NCBI RefSeq assembly: GCF_000383615.1
Contig: NZ_KB911611.1
Coordinates: forward strand, 42,495 to 106,494
Direction of reading: 5' to 3'
Length of the DNA stretch: 64,000 nucleotides
Source of the DNA: Streptomyces canus 299MFChir4.1
Lineage (GTDB): Bacteria; Actinomycetota; Actinomycetes; Streptomycetales; Streptomycetaceae
Shown here: positions 45,534 through 53,730 of the stretch, piece after piece
Layout: each line of letters opens with the position of its first letter
Numbering within the stretch: the stretch's first letter is position 1
Notes under the pieces: generated by a model
Databases searched by the model: none
Told to the model about the DNA's origin: nothing
Seen by the model: the letters and a program-made list of their open reading frames with translations, nothing else
Position numbers and translations under genes: made by a program

Positions 45534-46000
45534 TGGTCCTCCATCTGTTCGTCCGCCCGCTGGATACGCACCTCGATGTTGCCGCGCACAGCGCGTGAGT
45601 AGGGGCACGTCATGTCAGCCGCCGCAAGTAGGTCGCGACCGTCGGCCGCGGAGACCTCCTCGGGAAGGTTGACGGTCAGGGTGACCGTCAACCACAGGCC
45701 CTCTGCCTGATGAGACAGCCCGATCCCGACCGCGGCGCCGACCGAGGAGCGGTGCGCGAGGTCCAAGCCCTTCGCTTTGGCGTGAAACAGCAGTGCGCCG
45801 TGGAAGCATGCGGCGTACCCGGCCGCGAACAACTGCTCCGGGTTGGTGCCCGAGGCTCCGTTGCGAGGCCCTCCCATGCCGGGCGGCTTCACGAGGCCCA
45901 GGTCCAGCACGCCGTCAGAGGACCGTACCCTTCCCTCTCGTCCGCCGGTGGCCTCGGCGCTCGCGGTGTACCGCACTCGGTCGACCTTCGTGGCCGTCAT
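45530..46000 (-). CDS. OsmC/Ohr-family peroxidase
   Basis: A 156-residue Ohr-type thiol peroxidase. Both redox cysteines are present, in GYAACFHGAL and MTCPYSRAVRGN, and the N-terminal VRYTASAEATGGREGRVRSS is typical. It reduces organic hydroperoxides and may protect against peroxides formed by uncoupled flavin monooxygenase turnover. ATG 46000 follows AGAGGA; an in-frame ATG at 46015 is weaker. It lies between the CocE-type hydrolase gene (115-base gap) and the RidA gene. Confidence 0.9.
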   Translation of the reverse strand: MTATKVDRVRYTASAEATGGREGRVRSSDGVLDLGLVKPPGMGGPRNGASGTNPEQLFAAGYAACFHGALLFHAKAKGLDLAHRSSVGAAVGIGLSHQAEGLWLTVTLTVNLPEEVSAADGRDLLAAADMTCPYSRAVRGNIEVRIQRADEQMEDQ

Positions 46001-46114
46001 GGTCAGTCCTCTCATCTCTTCGTTGTTCCGGCGCGCGACCGGGGTGGCCGCTCGCCCTGGCCGTGGCCGGCAGCGTTCGCCCCGTCGCGCAGACACTGCC
46101 TGCCACGGCACCAG

Positions 46115-47806
46115 TCACACCTCGGTGGGACCGACGTCCGCCGCCTGGGTCACCAGTCCGAGGGTCACGTGACGAACGGCGCACCGGATCGGTCCGTCCT
46201 GCTCTGTCGTGCTGTGCCCCTCGACGGGTGAGGGTCCGTAACGAGGGGCGCTGGTGTTGCTCAGGAGCAGCACCAACCGCTCGTCGTCGCCGAGTCGGTG
46301 CAGGACGTAGCCCATCGCGATCTCCACCTCGCTGTCACCGGCGACCTCGACGGTGACAGCAGCCTCACGCAGCAGCATGGTCGATCCTTTTCCAGCGGTC
46401 CCCTCGTGCCGTACGCACAGCTTCGCCACGAAGCGCGTCCCGGTGTGCGGCGCCGACACGGCGAGGCGCACCACTACCGCGCCGGCCAGTTGCGTGCCGC
46501 GCGGCACTCCGACGCACGGGAGTTCGACCACGTCTGGGCGCCCGAGCAGGGCGCGCTGGTCACGGGGCCCGGACCGCTCGAGTCGTCCGGGGAGATATAC
46601 CGGCCCTCCGACCGTGGGTGCGGGGTCGGAGACGTCGGCGACGAGGATGAGGGGAGCGGCGCTCTCGGTCGTGGCGTCCGCGTCTGGGCCGAGCCGGTCC
46701 GAGGTGGCGGCCCCGTGCAGGACGAGGTCGGCCGTCGCCGACAGGCTGTGCGGCTCGATCTCGGCCCATGACCTCGCGCCCGTATCGAACAGGTCGATGC
46801 GTCCCCGGTCGGGCGGCGTCGCTGCGTCTCCCGGGACCGGGCGGAGGTGACTTGCCAGCCACCGCAACTGCCGCGCACTGTGGCCCACGCCGTCGACGCC
46901 GGCGCCAGGTCCGAAGTCGTGCTCAGCATATGAACCCGTGAAGGAGCCGTGGGACCACGGACCTACCACGAGCGTCGGCGGATGGGCCGCTACCGAACGC
47001 AACTCGACGTAGGTACTCAGCACGCCCCCGATACCGAAGTCGTACCAGCCTCCAGTCATCATCACCGGCACTTCGACGGAGGCGAGGTCGACGTGCAGGC
47101 GCTCATCGCTCAGCCATCGCTCCAGCGGTTCAGGTCCGCCCAGCCAGTCGCCGACGTAACCCAGGGTACGGCCGAGCAGCTCGCGGTCGGCCGCCGAGAG
47201 CGGGCGTCGCCACCCGTCCGGGTCGGCCGTGAGTGTGGACAACCGGTCGAGGGCCTCCTCGTCGCCGCTCCTGCGCAGGTCGCCGGCCGCCAGCGATGTG
47301 AGGACCCAGGCCGTCACGAAGCCCTGCTCGAAAGCCCGCCCTACCCCGAACCAGTTGCGGCCGGCGTCGCTGCCCGCCATCATCGGCGCGATCGCCCGCA
47401 GCGCAGGGGGGCATGCCGCCGCGGTCAGCCACTGAGCGAGTCCGGCGTAGGAGCGGCCGTACATCTCGACCTGGCCGTCGCACCAGTCCTGTGCGGCGAC
47501 CCACTGCACTGCGTCGAAACCGTCGTCCGCCTCGTGGACCAGAGGCTCAAAGCGACCGTCCGAGCCCCCCCTCCCGCGCACGTCCTGAACGACGACCGCG
47601 AATCCGGCCTCGACGGCGGCTCGCAGCGCGATGGCCCCGTCGACCACGATTGAGCGGTCGCGGGAGTACGGGGTCCGCTGGAGGAGTGCAGGGGAGCGAG
47701 CGCGCCCTCGGGGAAGGTACACGTCGGCCAGGAGCTGCACACCGTCGCGGCAGCGCATGGGAACGCCCACGTGGACGTCGTAGCCGGGTGGGGTCAGGGT
47801 CGGCAC
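46115..47806 (-). CDS. CocE/NonD-family hydrolase
   Basis: A 563-residue serine hydrolase of the cocaine esterase / X-Pro dipeptidyl-peptidase class. The alpha/beta domain has VYLPRGRARSPALLQRTPYS, the nucleophile Ser in MYGRSYAGLAQW, a supporting Asp in MTGGWYDFG and a His in VGPWSHGSF. The C-terminal jelly-roll domain has VVRLAVSAPHTGTRFVAKLC. It would hydrolyse an ester or acyl amide. It follows the Baeyer-Villiger gene by 26 bases, a pairing in which the ester made by the monooxygenase is the natural substrate. GTG 47806 is the first plausible start after the upstream stop. Confidence 0.88.
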   Translation of the reverse strand: MPTLTPPGYDVHVGVPMRCRDGVQLLADVYLPRGRARSPALLQRTPYSRDRSIVVDGAIALRAAVEAGFAVVVQDVRGRGGSDGRFEPLVHEADDGFDAVQWVAAQDWCDGQVEMYGRSYAGLAQWLTAAACPPALRAIAPMMAGSDAGRNWFGVGRAFEQGFVTAWVLTSLAAGDLRRSGDEEALDRLSTLTADPDGWRRPLSAADRELLGRTLGYVGDWLGGPEPLERWLSDERLHVDLASVEVPVMMTGGWYDFGIGGVLSTYVELRSVAAHPPTLVVGPWSHGSFTGSYAEHDFGPGAGVDGVGHSARQLRWLASHLRPVPGDAATPPDRGRIDLFDTGARSWAEIEPHSLSATADLVLHGAATSDRLGPDADATTESAAPLILVADVSDPAPTVGGPVYLPGRLERSGPRDQRALLGRPDVVELPCVGVPRGTQLAGAVVVRLAVSAPHTGTRFVAKLCVRHEGTAGKGSTMLLREAAVTVEVAGDSEVEIAMGYVLHRLGDDERLVLLLSNTSAPRYGPSPVEGHSTTEQDGPIRCAVRHVTLGLVTQAADVGPTEV

Positions 47807-47832
47807 TGTGGTCCATTCTTCTCGATCGGCGG

Positions 47833-49746
47833 TCAGGTGAGGTCGAAGTGGTCGGCGTCCGCACGTCGGGTCAGGCGCCAGTACTCGGCGACCTCGAGCG
47901 GCCACACCTGGGAGACCCGGCCCGAAGCGGCCTTGTACCAGTTGTCGACTCCCTCGACGCCCCAGGCCATGTGCCGGTTCGCCTCGTCGACCATCGCCAC
48001 GAAGTCGTCCAGCACCGCTTGTCGGACCTCCATCGTCCGGGCCTGGGACTCGAGCAGAAGATGGAGAGCGGACATGACGTAGTTCACCGAGGACTCGGAG
48101 AACGTCACGATGCTGCCGTTGACGACCAGATTGGTGTTGGGTCCGTAGAGGCAGAAGAAGTTGGGAAACCCCGGGACGGTGATGCCCAGGTAAGCGGCCG
48201 GATCGCTCCCCCACACCTCGGAGAGGCGTCGCCCACCGCGGCCCCGCACGCCGAGGGTGTTGAGCATGTCGGTGGCGACAAAACCGGTGGCGTAGACGAT
48301 CGCGTCACACTCGTGCACCCGGCCGTCGCACGTGCGGACCCCGGAGGGGACGATCTCGGAGATCGACTGGGTGACGAGCGCGACGTTGTCCCGGTGCAGT
48401 GTGCTCGCCCACACCCCGTTGTCGCGGAGCATGCGCTTGCCGTAGGGCGGGTAGGCGGGCACCACGTTCTGTGCCAGGTCCGGGCGGTCCTCGTACTGAC
48501 CGCGGATGTAGTCGGTGAGGTAGGAGCGTAGCTCCGCGCTGGCCGGCGAGACCGAGCCTGGCACGTCCCACGAGGGATCGACGATGGCGAACCTTCGGCG
48601 TCCCTCCACGTTGTGCCAGAACTGGTAGAAGCGGTACCAGGAGTGGTAATTCGGTACCCAGGTGAAGAGCCAGCGGAGCCCGGGCGGCATCTCGTCGTGG
48701 TAGGTCGGGGTCGGCACCATCCATGGTGCCGAGCGCTGGAAGACGTCGAGATGTCCGACGGCGTCGGCGATCGAGGGCACTACCTGGTACGCGCTGGCGC
48801 CGGTGCCGATAACCGCGACCCGCTTATCCGTGAGCGGGTACCGATGGTTCCAGCGAGCCGTATGCCACGACTCGCCCGCGAAGGATTTGAGCCCAGGGAT
48901 GTCGGGTAGCTTCGGCTCACTGAGCTGCCCCACCGCCGAGATGACGACGTCCGTGAGTGTCTCGGTGGGACCGTCGGGTCCATCGGAGCTGATCCGCCAC
49001 ACGCGCTGGTCGTCGTCGAAGACGATGCCGGTCACCGCGGTACCAAAGCGGATCTTCTGGCGGACGCCGAACGCGTCGGCCATGCTACGCAGGTAATCCT
49101 GGACCTCGTCGCGGGAGGAGTAGTAGTGCTTCCAGCCCGCCTTCTGCGCGAAGGAGTAGCTGTAAAGGAAGTTGTTGGCGTCCAAACGCGCGCCCGGATA
49201 GTCGTTGTCGAACCACACGCCCCCGACGTCACTGCGCCGTTCGAACCCCACGAAGTCCACGCCGACCTGCGCCAGGCGATACATCGCGAGCAGTCCTGAC
49301 AAGCCCGCTCCGATGACGGCGACCCTCAGACGACGCCCCGGTGCCACCTGCTCCTGGGACCAGCCCGGACGACGCAGGTCCCCATCCAGCCCCAGTTCCT
49401 CGCGCAGGAAATCGCGCTGAGAGGCGTCTGTCGGCCCCGAGATGAAGGCGATGGCACGATCGACCAGGCCTGGCTCGGGCGTCGCGCCGTGCTGCGTCAG
49501 GCGCTGCAATGCGGCCACGGCCAATCTGCGTGCCTCTTGCTGGCAGGATTGATCCAGCCCGCCCTGCCGCGCCGGGACTATCCCCAGCGGTCGGGGATCC
49601 GGCCGAAGTCGGTCCGGTATCAGGCTTTCGTCGCCGGTGGCCACCGCCAGGCAGGCCAGGAGGGCGGGCAACTCGGCCTCATCAACGGCTCGTTCGATGA
49701 GATCGGCGCGCAGCGGCGAGTCGCTGTAGGATGCGGAGAAGTCCAT
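47833..49746 (-). CDS. Baeyer-Villiger monooxygenase, HAPMO-like
   Basis: A 637-residue type I Baeyer-Villiger monooxygenase (NADPH, FAD, O2) converting a ketone to an ester or lactone. The FAD motif VAVIGAGLSGLLA is at about 143-155, the family fingerprint FAGESWHTARW at 289-299 (FxGxxxHxxxW) and the NADPH motif AVIGTGASAYQ at about 311-321. The 140-residue N-terminal extension and overall size match 4-hydroxyacetophenone monooxygenase rather than cyclohexanone monooxygenase. ATG 49746 lies 8 bases after the upstream gene. Its ketone substrate is unknown. Confidence 0.93.
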   Translation of the reverse strand: MDFSASYSDSPLRADLIERAVDEAELPALLACLAVATGDESLIPDRLRPDPRPLGIVPARQGGLDQSCQQEARRLAVAALQRLTQHGATPEPGLVDRAIAFISGPTDASQRDFLREELGLDGDLRRPGWSQEQVAPGRRLRVAVIGAGLSGLLAMYRLAQVGVDFVGFERRSDVGGVWFDNDYPGARLDANNFLYSYSFAQKAGWKHYYSSRDEVQDYLRSMADAFGVRQKIRFGTAVTGIVFDDDQRVWRISSDGPDGPTETLTDVVISAVGQLSEPKLPDIPGLKSFAGESWHTARWNHRYPLTDKRVAVIGTGASAYQVVPSIADAVGHLDVFQRSAPWMVPTPTYHDEMPPGLRWLFTWVPNYHSWYRFYQFWHNVEGRRRFAIVDPSWDVPGSVSPASAELRSYLTDYIRGQYEDRPDLAQNVVPAYPPYGKRMLRDNGVWASTLHRDNVALVTQSISEIVPSGVRTCDGRVHECDAIVYATGFVATDMLNTLGVRGRGGRRLSEVWGSDPAAYLGITVPGFPNFFCLYGPNTNLVVNGSIVTFSESSVNYVMSALHLLLESQARTMEVRQAVLDDFVAMVDEANRHMAWGVEGVDNWYKAASGRVSQVWPLEVAEYWRLTRRADADHFDLT

Positions 49747-49754
49747 GTTCAGGA

Positions 49755-50573
49755 TCAGCTCTCTTCTCGGGGAGGGCTCGGCCGACTCCAGAACACCGAC
49801 CTCAGGTGATCGACGTAGTCGCCGTCCGGTTGCGCCATCCAGTAGCCGACCTGGGAGCGCCGCATGATGTTGTGCCGAGTCAGGCGCACCATGAACTCTG
49901 CAGTGCTCACCACCAGCCCGTCCGCGTCAATGATGGGCACGCCGTCGATGTCGTGGACCCCTAGGCTCCACAGGATCTCGTTCGGCAACCCTTCCCCCGG
50001 GATGAGGACCTGAGCCCCCGCCGCGATCGCCTCGCGGGCGGACGCCCGAAAATCCTGCAGGAACCGTTCGGGATCGCCCTCGAGAGCAGCCACTACGCTC
50101 GACTGTCCGCCTTGCAGATAGTGGAACCCCGAAAGCCGGTGCAGTAGACCGGCGGCGGCGACGTTCTCCCGGATCGGCTCAGCCAGCTCCCGGATGAAGC
50201 CCACCACCCCGAAGCGGTTGCCACTCATTGCTGAAATGTGGAAGGCAGTCTCGCCGTAACCGAGGACAGGGATCCTGGCGAGCGTGCGGGCCTCGCGCAG
50301 ACCGGGATCTTGGCTCGTGCCGATGACGAAGGCGTCATAGCCCTGCCGGTCCGCCTCGAGGGCTTGCTGTGCGAAGTAAGTACTGAAGAAAGTCTCTACG
50401 GCCCCGAAGCGCACCACGCCCTCCGGAATGCTCTTCGGGTATGCCTCAGCCGGGAGGGTATGGATGTCGATCGTGACGTCGTCACTCACCACGCTTGAAA
50501 GATGATCCGCATACCACTTGTCGAGAAGTGGCATGCGGCCCTCGACGGTGTGTTTTTGAAACCAAATTCTCAT
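49755..50573 (-). CDS. Asp/Glu (hydantoin) racemase-fold protein lacking the catalytic cysteines
   Basis: A 272-residue member of the Asp/Glu/hydantoin racemase superfamily. Segments DAFVIGTSQDPGLREARTLA (81-100) and AQVLIPGEGLPNE (187-199) occupy the places of the two catalytic motifs, normally with a Cys each (roughly GCxxDPGL and LGCAGM). Here they contain Ser and Gly/Glu, and the whole protein has no Cys. Racemisation or maleate-isomerase chemistry by the usual thiol pair is therefore impossible. It may bind ligand, isomerise by another base, or decarboxylate. It is the first gene of the second operon. ATG 50573 has no strong ribosome site. Confidence 0.8.
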   Translation of the reverse strand: MRIWFQKHTVEGRMPLLDKWYADHLSSVVSDDVTIDIHTLPAEAYPKSIPEGVVRFGAVETFFSTYFAQQALEADRQGYDAFVIGTSQDPGLREARTLARIPVLGYGETAFHISAMSGNRFGVVGFIRELAEPIRENVAAAGLLHRLSGFHYLQGGQSSVVAALEGDPERFLQDFRASAREAIAAGAQVLIPGEGLPNEILWSLGVHDIDGVPIIDADGLVVSTAEFMVRLTRHNIMRRSQVGYWMAQPDGDYVDHLRSVFWSRPSPPREES

Positions 50574-50980
50574 ACGATCACGTCGACCTATTCACATGCC
50601 GATCACGAGTGTTCCGCTTGCCGGATCATTGATCTGCCGCAGACGGTACATGGGCTTATATGGGCCGTCAACCGTTCCGCTAGCAGGAACGACAATGATG
50701 ACATGGTCGCGTTCCATGAGTCGAGTTCCACCATCCGTGAATCGCCCGCCAACTGACGTCTCCCGAGCGGTGACTCGGGCGGTCGCCGGCCCATCGAATG
50801 GGTCCTCTCGCCCCGGCCGACCTGAGCGCGACGCTCTTGGGAGGTCATCAGGACCGGGACCTCCACGGCCATGGCCTCCCGCGAGGGCGTCGACCTCAGG
50901 ATCAGGTGCACCGCGATCGCCCGGCCGGAATTCCCCGAGCCTTCGACCCCGATTAGGTTAGGGAGCGTATTCGGTCGTGA
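50574..50980. promoter_or_regulatory. Promoter region of the monooxygenase operon, with two candidate IclR operators
   Basis: No gene is visible. Two copies of the 17-bp palindrome lie here: GTTCCGCTTGCCGGATC at 50611-50627 and GTTCCGCTAGCAGGAAC at 50674-50690. Each matches 11 of 12 arm positions. They start 63 bases apart, about six helical turns, so bound dimers would lie on one face of the DNA. The right part merges into an IS5 relic. Confidence 0.6.
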
Positions 50981-51304
50981 TCAAAGAGAGGTTTGCGTGA
51001 GGTCCTTGATCCAGATAATCGAGGCGCCGAGGTGGAGGCCGGCGAGGTAGCTCCCCGGAGTCTTGTCGTAGCGGGTGGCGATGCCCCGCCACGCCTTCAT
51101 CCTGTTGATCGCACGCTCGACGGTGTTCCGCTCCTTGTAGAGGTCGGCGTCGTGACTGACGGGCCGACCACCTCTGGAGCCCTTCTTCTTCCGGTTGGCG
51201 GCCTGGTCCTTCTTCTCCGGGATGACCGCCTTGATACGGCGTTTGCGCAGGTGGGCATGGTTGCCGCAGGACGAGTAGGCCTTGCCCCCGGCGACCACGT
51301 CCGG
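50981..51304 (-). pseudogene. IS5-family transposase, C-terminal part
   Basis: Reads GGKAYSSCGNHAHLRKRRIK, then AVIPEKKDQAANRKKKGSRG and LYKERNTVERAINRMKAWRG, followed by IATRYDKTPGSYLAGLHLGA. This is the catalytic C-terminus of IS5-type transposases (VERxxNRxKxxRxIATRYDK). The 5' part is absent; instead an rmlB fragment begins at its edge. Confidence 0.75.
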
Positions 51305-51520
51305 CCGTGGGACTCGGCGGCGAAGTGGACGACGTGGCTGTGCCGTTTGATGAGGCTGTCCACCAGGTCGGCGTCGAGGATGTCGCCTTCGACGAAGTCC
51401 AGCTCGGGATCGAGGAACGCCTCCCCGAGGTTTTCGACGTTCCCCGCGTACGTCAGGGCGTCCAGGACGGTGACCTGAACGATGTCCTCACATCGCAGAA
51501 GTCGCTTGACGAAGTGTGCC
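51305..51520 (-). pseudogene. dTDP-glucose 4,6-dehydratase (rmlB-like) fragment
   Basis: The minus strand reads HFVKRLLRCEDIVQVTVLDA, LTYAGNVENLGEAFLDPELD and DILDADLVDSLIKRHSHVVH, then FAAESHG. This is unmistakable RmlB sequence (VTVLDxLTYAGNxENL, VVHFAAESHVD). It lacks the first residues with the GxxGFIG motif and is cut after AESH by the IS5 relic. A scrap of a deoxysugar pathway gene. Confidence 0.8.
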
Positions 51521-51820
51521 AGAACACGCGAACAACGATCTCAAGGGTTGGTCCTCGTTCGAACTTGCGCGGCCGCCTTCTTCCCCGCGGTCCGCATCTT
51601 GGGCCTGCCGTAGCGACATCGCCGGGCGAGGCTCTGCGGACTGCGCGGTTCGGCCCCGGCCAGCGCCGCTCAGGAGGCCGGCGGAATGGCCGTTGATTCG
51701 ACTCAGCCACGGCGCGGCGGCCGTCGGGTCCGCGTGATGCTCAGCACGTGGCCCGTCTTGACAGCCGCAGACCCCACGCGTAAATTCGGATCGATCAATC
51801 TAGAAGTTTGGAGGGCTGCG

Positions 51821-52456
51821 ATGTCATCAGTCGGCCGCCCCCGCGCCTTCGACGAGGGCCTCGTTCTCGACGCAGCCATGCTGCTGTTCTGGCGACAGGG
51901 TTACGAGGCAACCTCGATGGCGCAGCTCCGTGAAGCCACCGGGCTGTCCTCCGCGAGTCTGTACGGGGCCTTCGGCTCCAAGGAAGGCCTGTTCACCCGG
52001 GCCGTGGAGCACTACGTCAGCGGGCCGGGCAGTGTGACCGACGTCGTCGCGGACGAGTCACTGACTCCGCATCAGGCTGTCGCACGCCTGCTGCACGGGT
52101 CGATCGACATGCAGACCGATCCCACCCACCCCCGCGGCTGCCTGGTGGCCCTGTCCGGAACCCTGGAAGCCCAGGACGGACATGACACGGGCGTCCGCGA
52201 GGTCGTCGCGGCACGCCGCGCGACCGACCGCACTCGCATCAGGGCCGCCGTGGTGCGCGGGGTCGGCTGGGGTGAACTTCCCGAGGACATCGACACGAAC
52301 GCGGTCACCACCATGATCCACGGTTTTCTGCTCGGCATCTCCACCCAGGTCCGCGATGGCGTGGCAGCACAGGAACTGCACGCCGCGGCGGACGCCCTCC
52401 TCCGCCTCTGGACTCCGGCCGACAGCACGGCCGGATCGAGCACGGCCAGGTCGTGA
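51821..52456 (+). CDS. TetR-family regulator
   Basis: A 211-residue TetR-type repressor. The HTH is GRPRAFDEGLVLDAAMLLFW, then YEATSMAQLREATGLSSASL and YGAFGSKEGLFTRAV. The C-terminal domain contains HPRGCLVALSGTLE, common in the subgroup that controls redox and MFS genes. ATG 51821 follows GGAGG. Upstream, TTCGGATCG (51785-51793) repeats a motif also present in the hydrolase/MFS promoter palindrome, suggesting the same protein binds both. It converges on the alpha/beta-hydrolase gene. Confidence 0.9.
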   Translation: MSSVGRPRAFDEGLVLDAAMLLFWRQGYEATSMAQLREATGLSSASLYGAFGSKEGLFTRAVEHYVSGPGSVTDVVADESLTPHQAVARLLHGSIDMQTDPTHPRGCLVALSGTLEAQDGHDTGVREVVAARRATDRTRIRAAVVRGVGWGELPEDIDTNAVTTMIHGFLLGISTQVRDGVAAQELHAAADALLRLWTPADSTAGSSTARS

Positions 52457-52531
52457 CGGACTCGGCGGTCGCGTCCTCTGCGCGACGCGATGTGCGCCGC
52501 GCAGAGGATCGCGAGCGGCCGTACGGTCAGG

Positions 52532-53497
52532 TCATTCGGCCGTGCGGTACGGCTCCAGGAACGGCCGCAGAGCGTTGAGGAACGCTTCCGGCGCCTCCTC
52601 CGCCACGAAATGTCCGCAGTTCGCAATGACGACACCGGTGACATCGTCGGCCAGAGAGCGGACTTCCCTCTCCACGTTCTCCCCGCCGAGCGCGTCGCCG
52701 GCGACGGCCAGGACGGGAATGGTGAGTTTGTTCTGCTTGCGCAGCACGGTCTGCGTCATGGTCTCGTCGATGGCCCGGTAGTACTCGAAGCTGGCTCGCA
52801 GAGCTCCGGGCAGACGGATCGCCTCGACGTACACATCCACGGCGGTGGAGGGAATGGCTGTGGGGGTGGCTGCCTTGGTGGCGAACTGGTAGCCGAAGTA
52901 GACGTCTTCACGGCCTTGGACGAGCTGCTCGTTGACGTCGTGGGCACGGTTGAAGTTGAAGTGCCACAGGAAGTCGCTGGTGCGCCGGTCGCCCAGCAGC
53001 GGGGGCGACGGGGAGACGCCGGGAATGATCGCGTCCACGAGCGCCATCCGCTGGACACGACCGGGCGTGTCCACCGCCATGGCGTAGGCGGTCCACATGC
53101 CGATGTCGTGTCCGACGACGGCGAAGCGCTCGTGACCGAGCCGCTCCATCAGCCGGTGGAAATCCTGCGCGCACGTCGCCGAGTCGTAGCCGGTCACCGG
53201 CTTGTCGGACAGGCCGGTCCCGCGCGGATCGGCGACCACGACCGTGTACTGCTCGGCGAGCGGCAGCATGACGTGGCGCCACTGGTACCAGAACTGGGGC
53301 CAGCCGCCGATCAGCAGCAGGGCCGGTCCCCTGCCTCCGACAACGGTGTGCAGGCGCACCGAACCGGTGTCGACGTAGCTGCTGGAGAAGACGTCCGCGA
53401 AGCCTGCGGGCAGGTCCGGTACGCCGGTGACGGTGCCGAAGCCTAACGGCTCTACTGGGCTTGTCGGCTGAGCCGCGAGGGTGGTGGGGGTGGTCAT
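52532..53497 (-). CDS. Alpha/beta hydrolase, epoxide-hydrolase-like
   Basis: A 321-residue alpha/beta hydrolase. The oxyanion region is LLIGGWPQFWYQWR, and the nucleophile elbow VVGHDIGMWTAYA carries an Asp, as in epoxide hydrolases and haloalkane dehalogenases. The catalytic His is in NCGHFVAEEAPE. An RGTGLSDKP loop is present as usual. A role in detoxifying an epoxide or halide fits with the divergent efflux gene. ATG 53497 has AAAGGA upstream with a rather long spacer; the frame stays open further, but without similarity. Confidence 0.88.
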   Translation of the reverse strand: MTTPTTLAAQPTSPVEPLGFGTVTGVPDLPAGFADVFSSSYVDTGSVRLHTVVGGRGPALLLIGGWPQFWYQWRHVMLPLAEQYTVVVADPRGTGLSDKPVTGYDSATCAQDFHRLMERLGHERFAVVGHDIGMWTAYAMAVDTPGRVQRMALVDAIIPGVSPSPPLLGDRRTSDFLWHFNFNRAHDVNEQLVQGREDVYFGYQFATKAATPTAIPSTAVDVYVEAIRLPGALRASFEYYRAIDETMTQTVLRKQNKLTIPVLAVAGDALGGENVEREVRSLADDVTGVVIANCGHFVAEEAPEAFLNALRPFLEPYRTAE

Positions 53498-53637
53498 GTA
53501 GGCGGGTTGTCCTTTCGACAGGTCATGAGCGCTCACACGGGTCCAGCGACTCACGAGTGGGGAGGGGGCGGACGCCGTCCGGCCGGTGGCGCCTTGCCGC
53601 AAACGCCTGTTCAGCCGCGTCGACGACGGCTCGCCCG

Positions 53638-53709
53638 ATTTCGGATCGCACGTTCCGATATTGACATGCGAGCACGCCCAGGTCAATATCGGATCAGGCA
53701 ATCCGAAAT
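53638..53709. promoter_or_regulatory. Symmetric divergent promoter/operator
   Basis: Two nested inverted repeats share one centre: outer arms ATTTCGGAT (53638-53646) / ATCCGAAAT (53701-53709) and inner arms CCGATATTGAC (53655-53665) / GTCAATATCGG (53682-53692), with 8 bases between arms on each side. Embedded are two interleaved promoters. On the plus strand, TTGACA at 53661-53666, 17 bases, CAATAT at 53684-53689. On the minus strand, TTGACC at 53686-53681, 17 bases, CAATAT at 53663-53658. They drive the MFS and hydrolase genes. TetR from the neighbouring gene is the likely binder. Confidence 0.75.
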
Positions 53710-53730
53710 TATGTGAGGAGACACCCCCTC

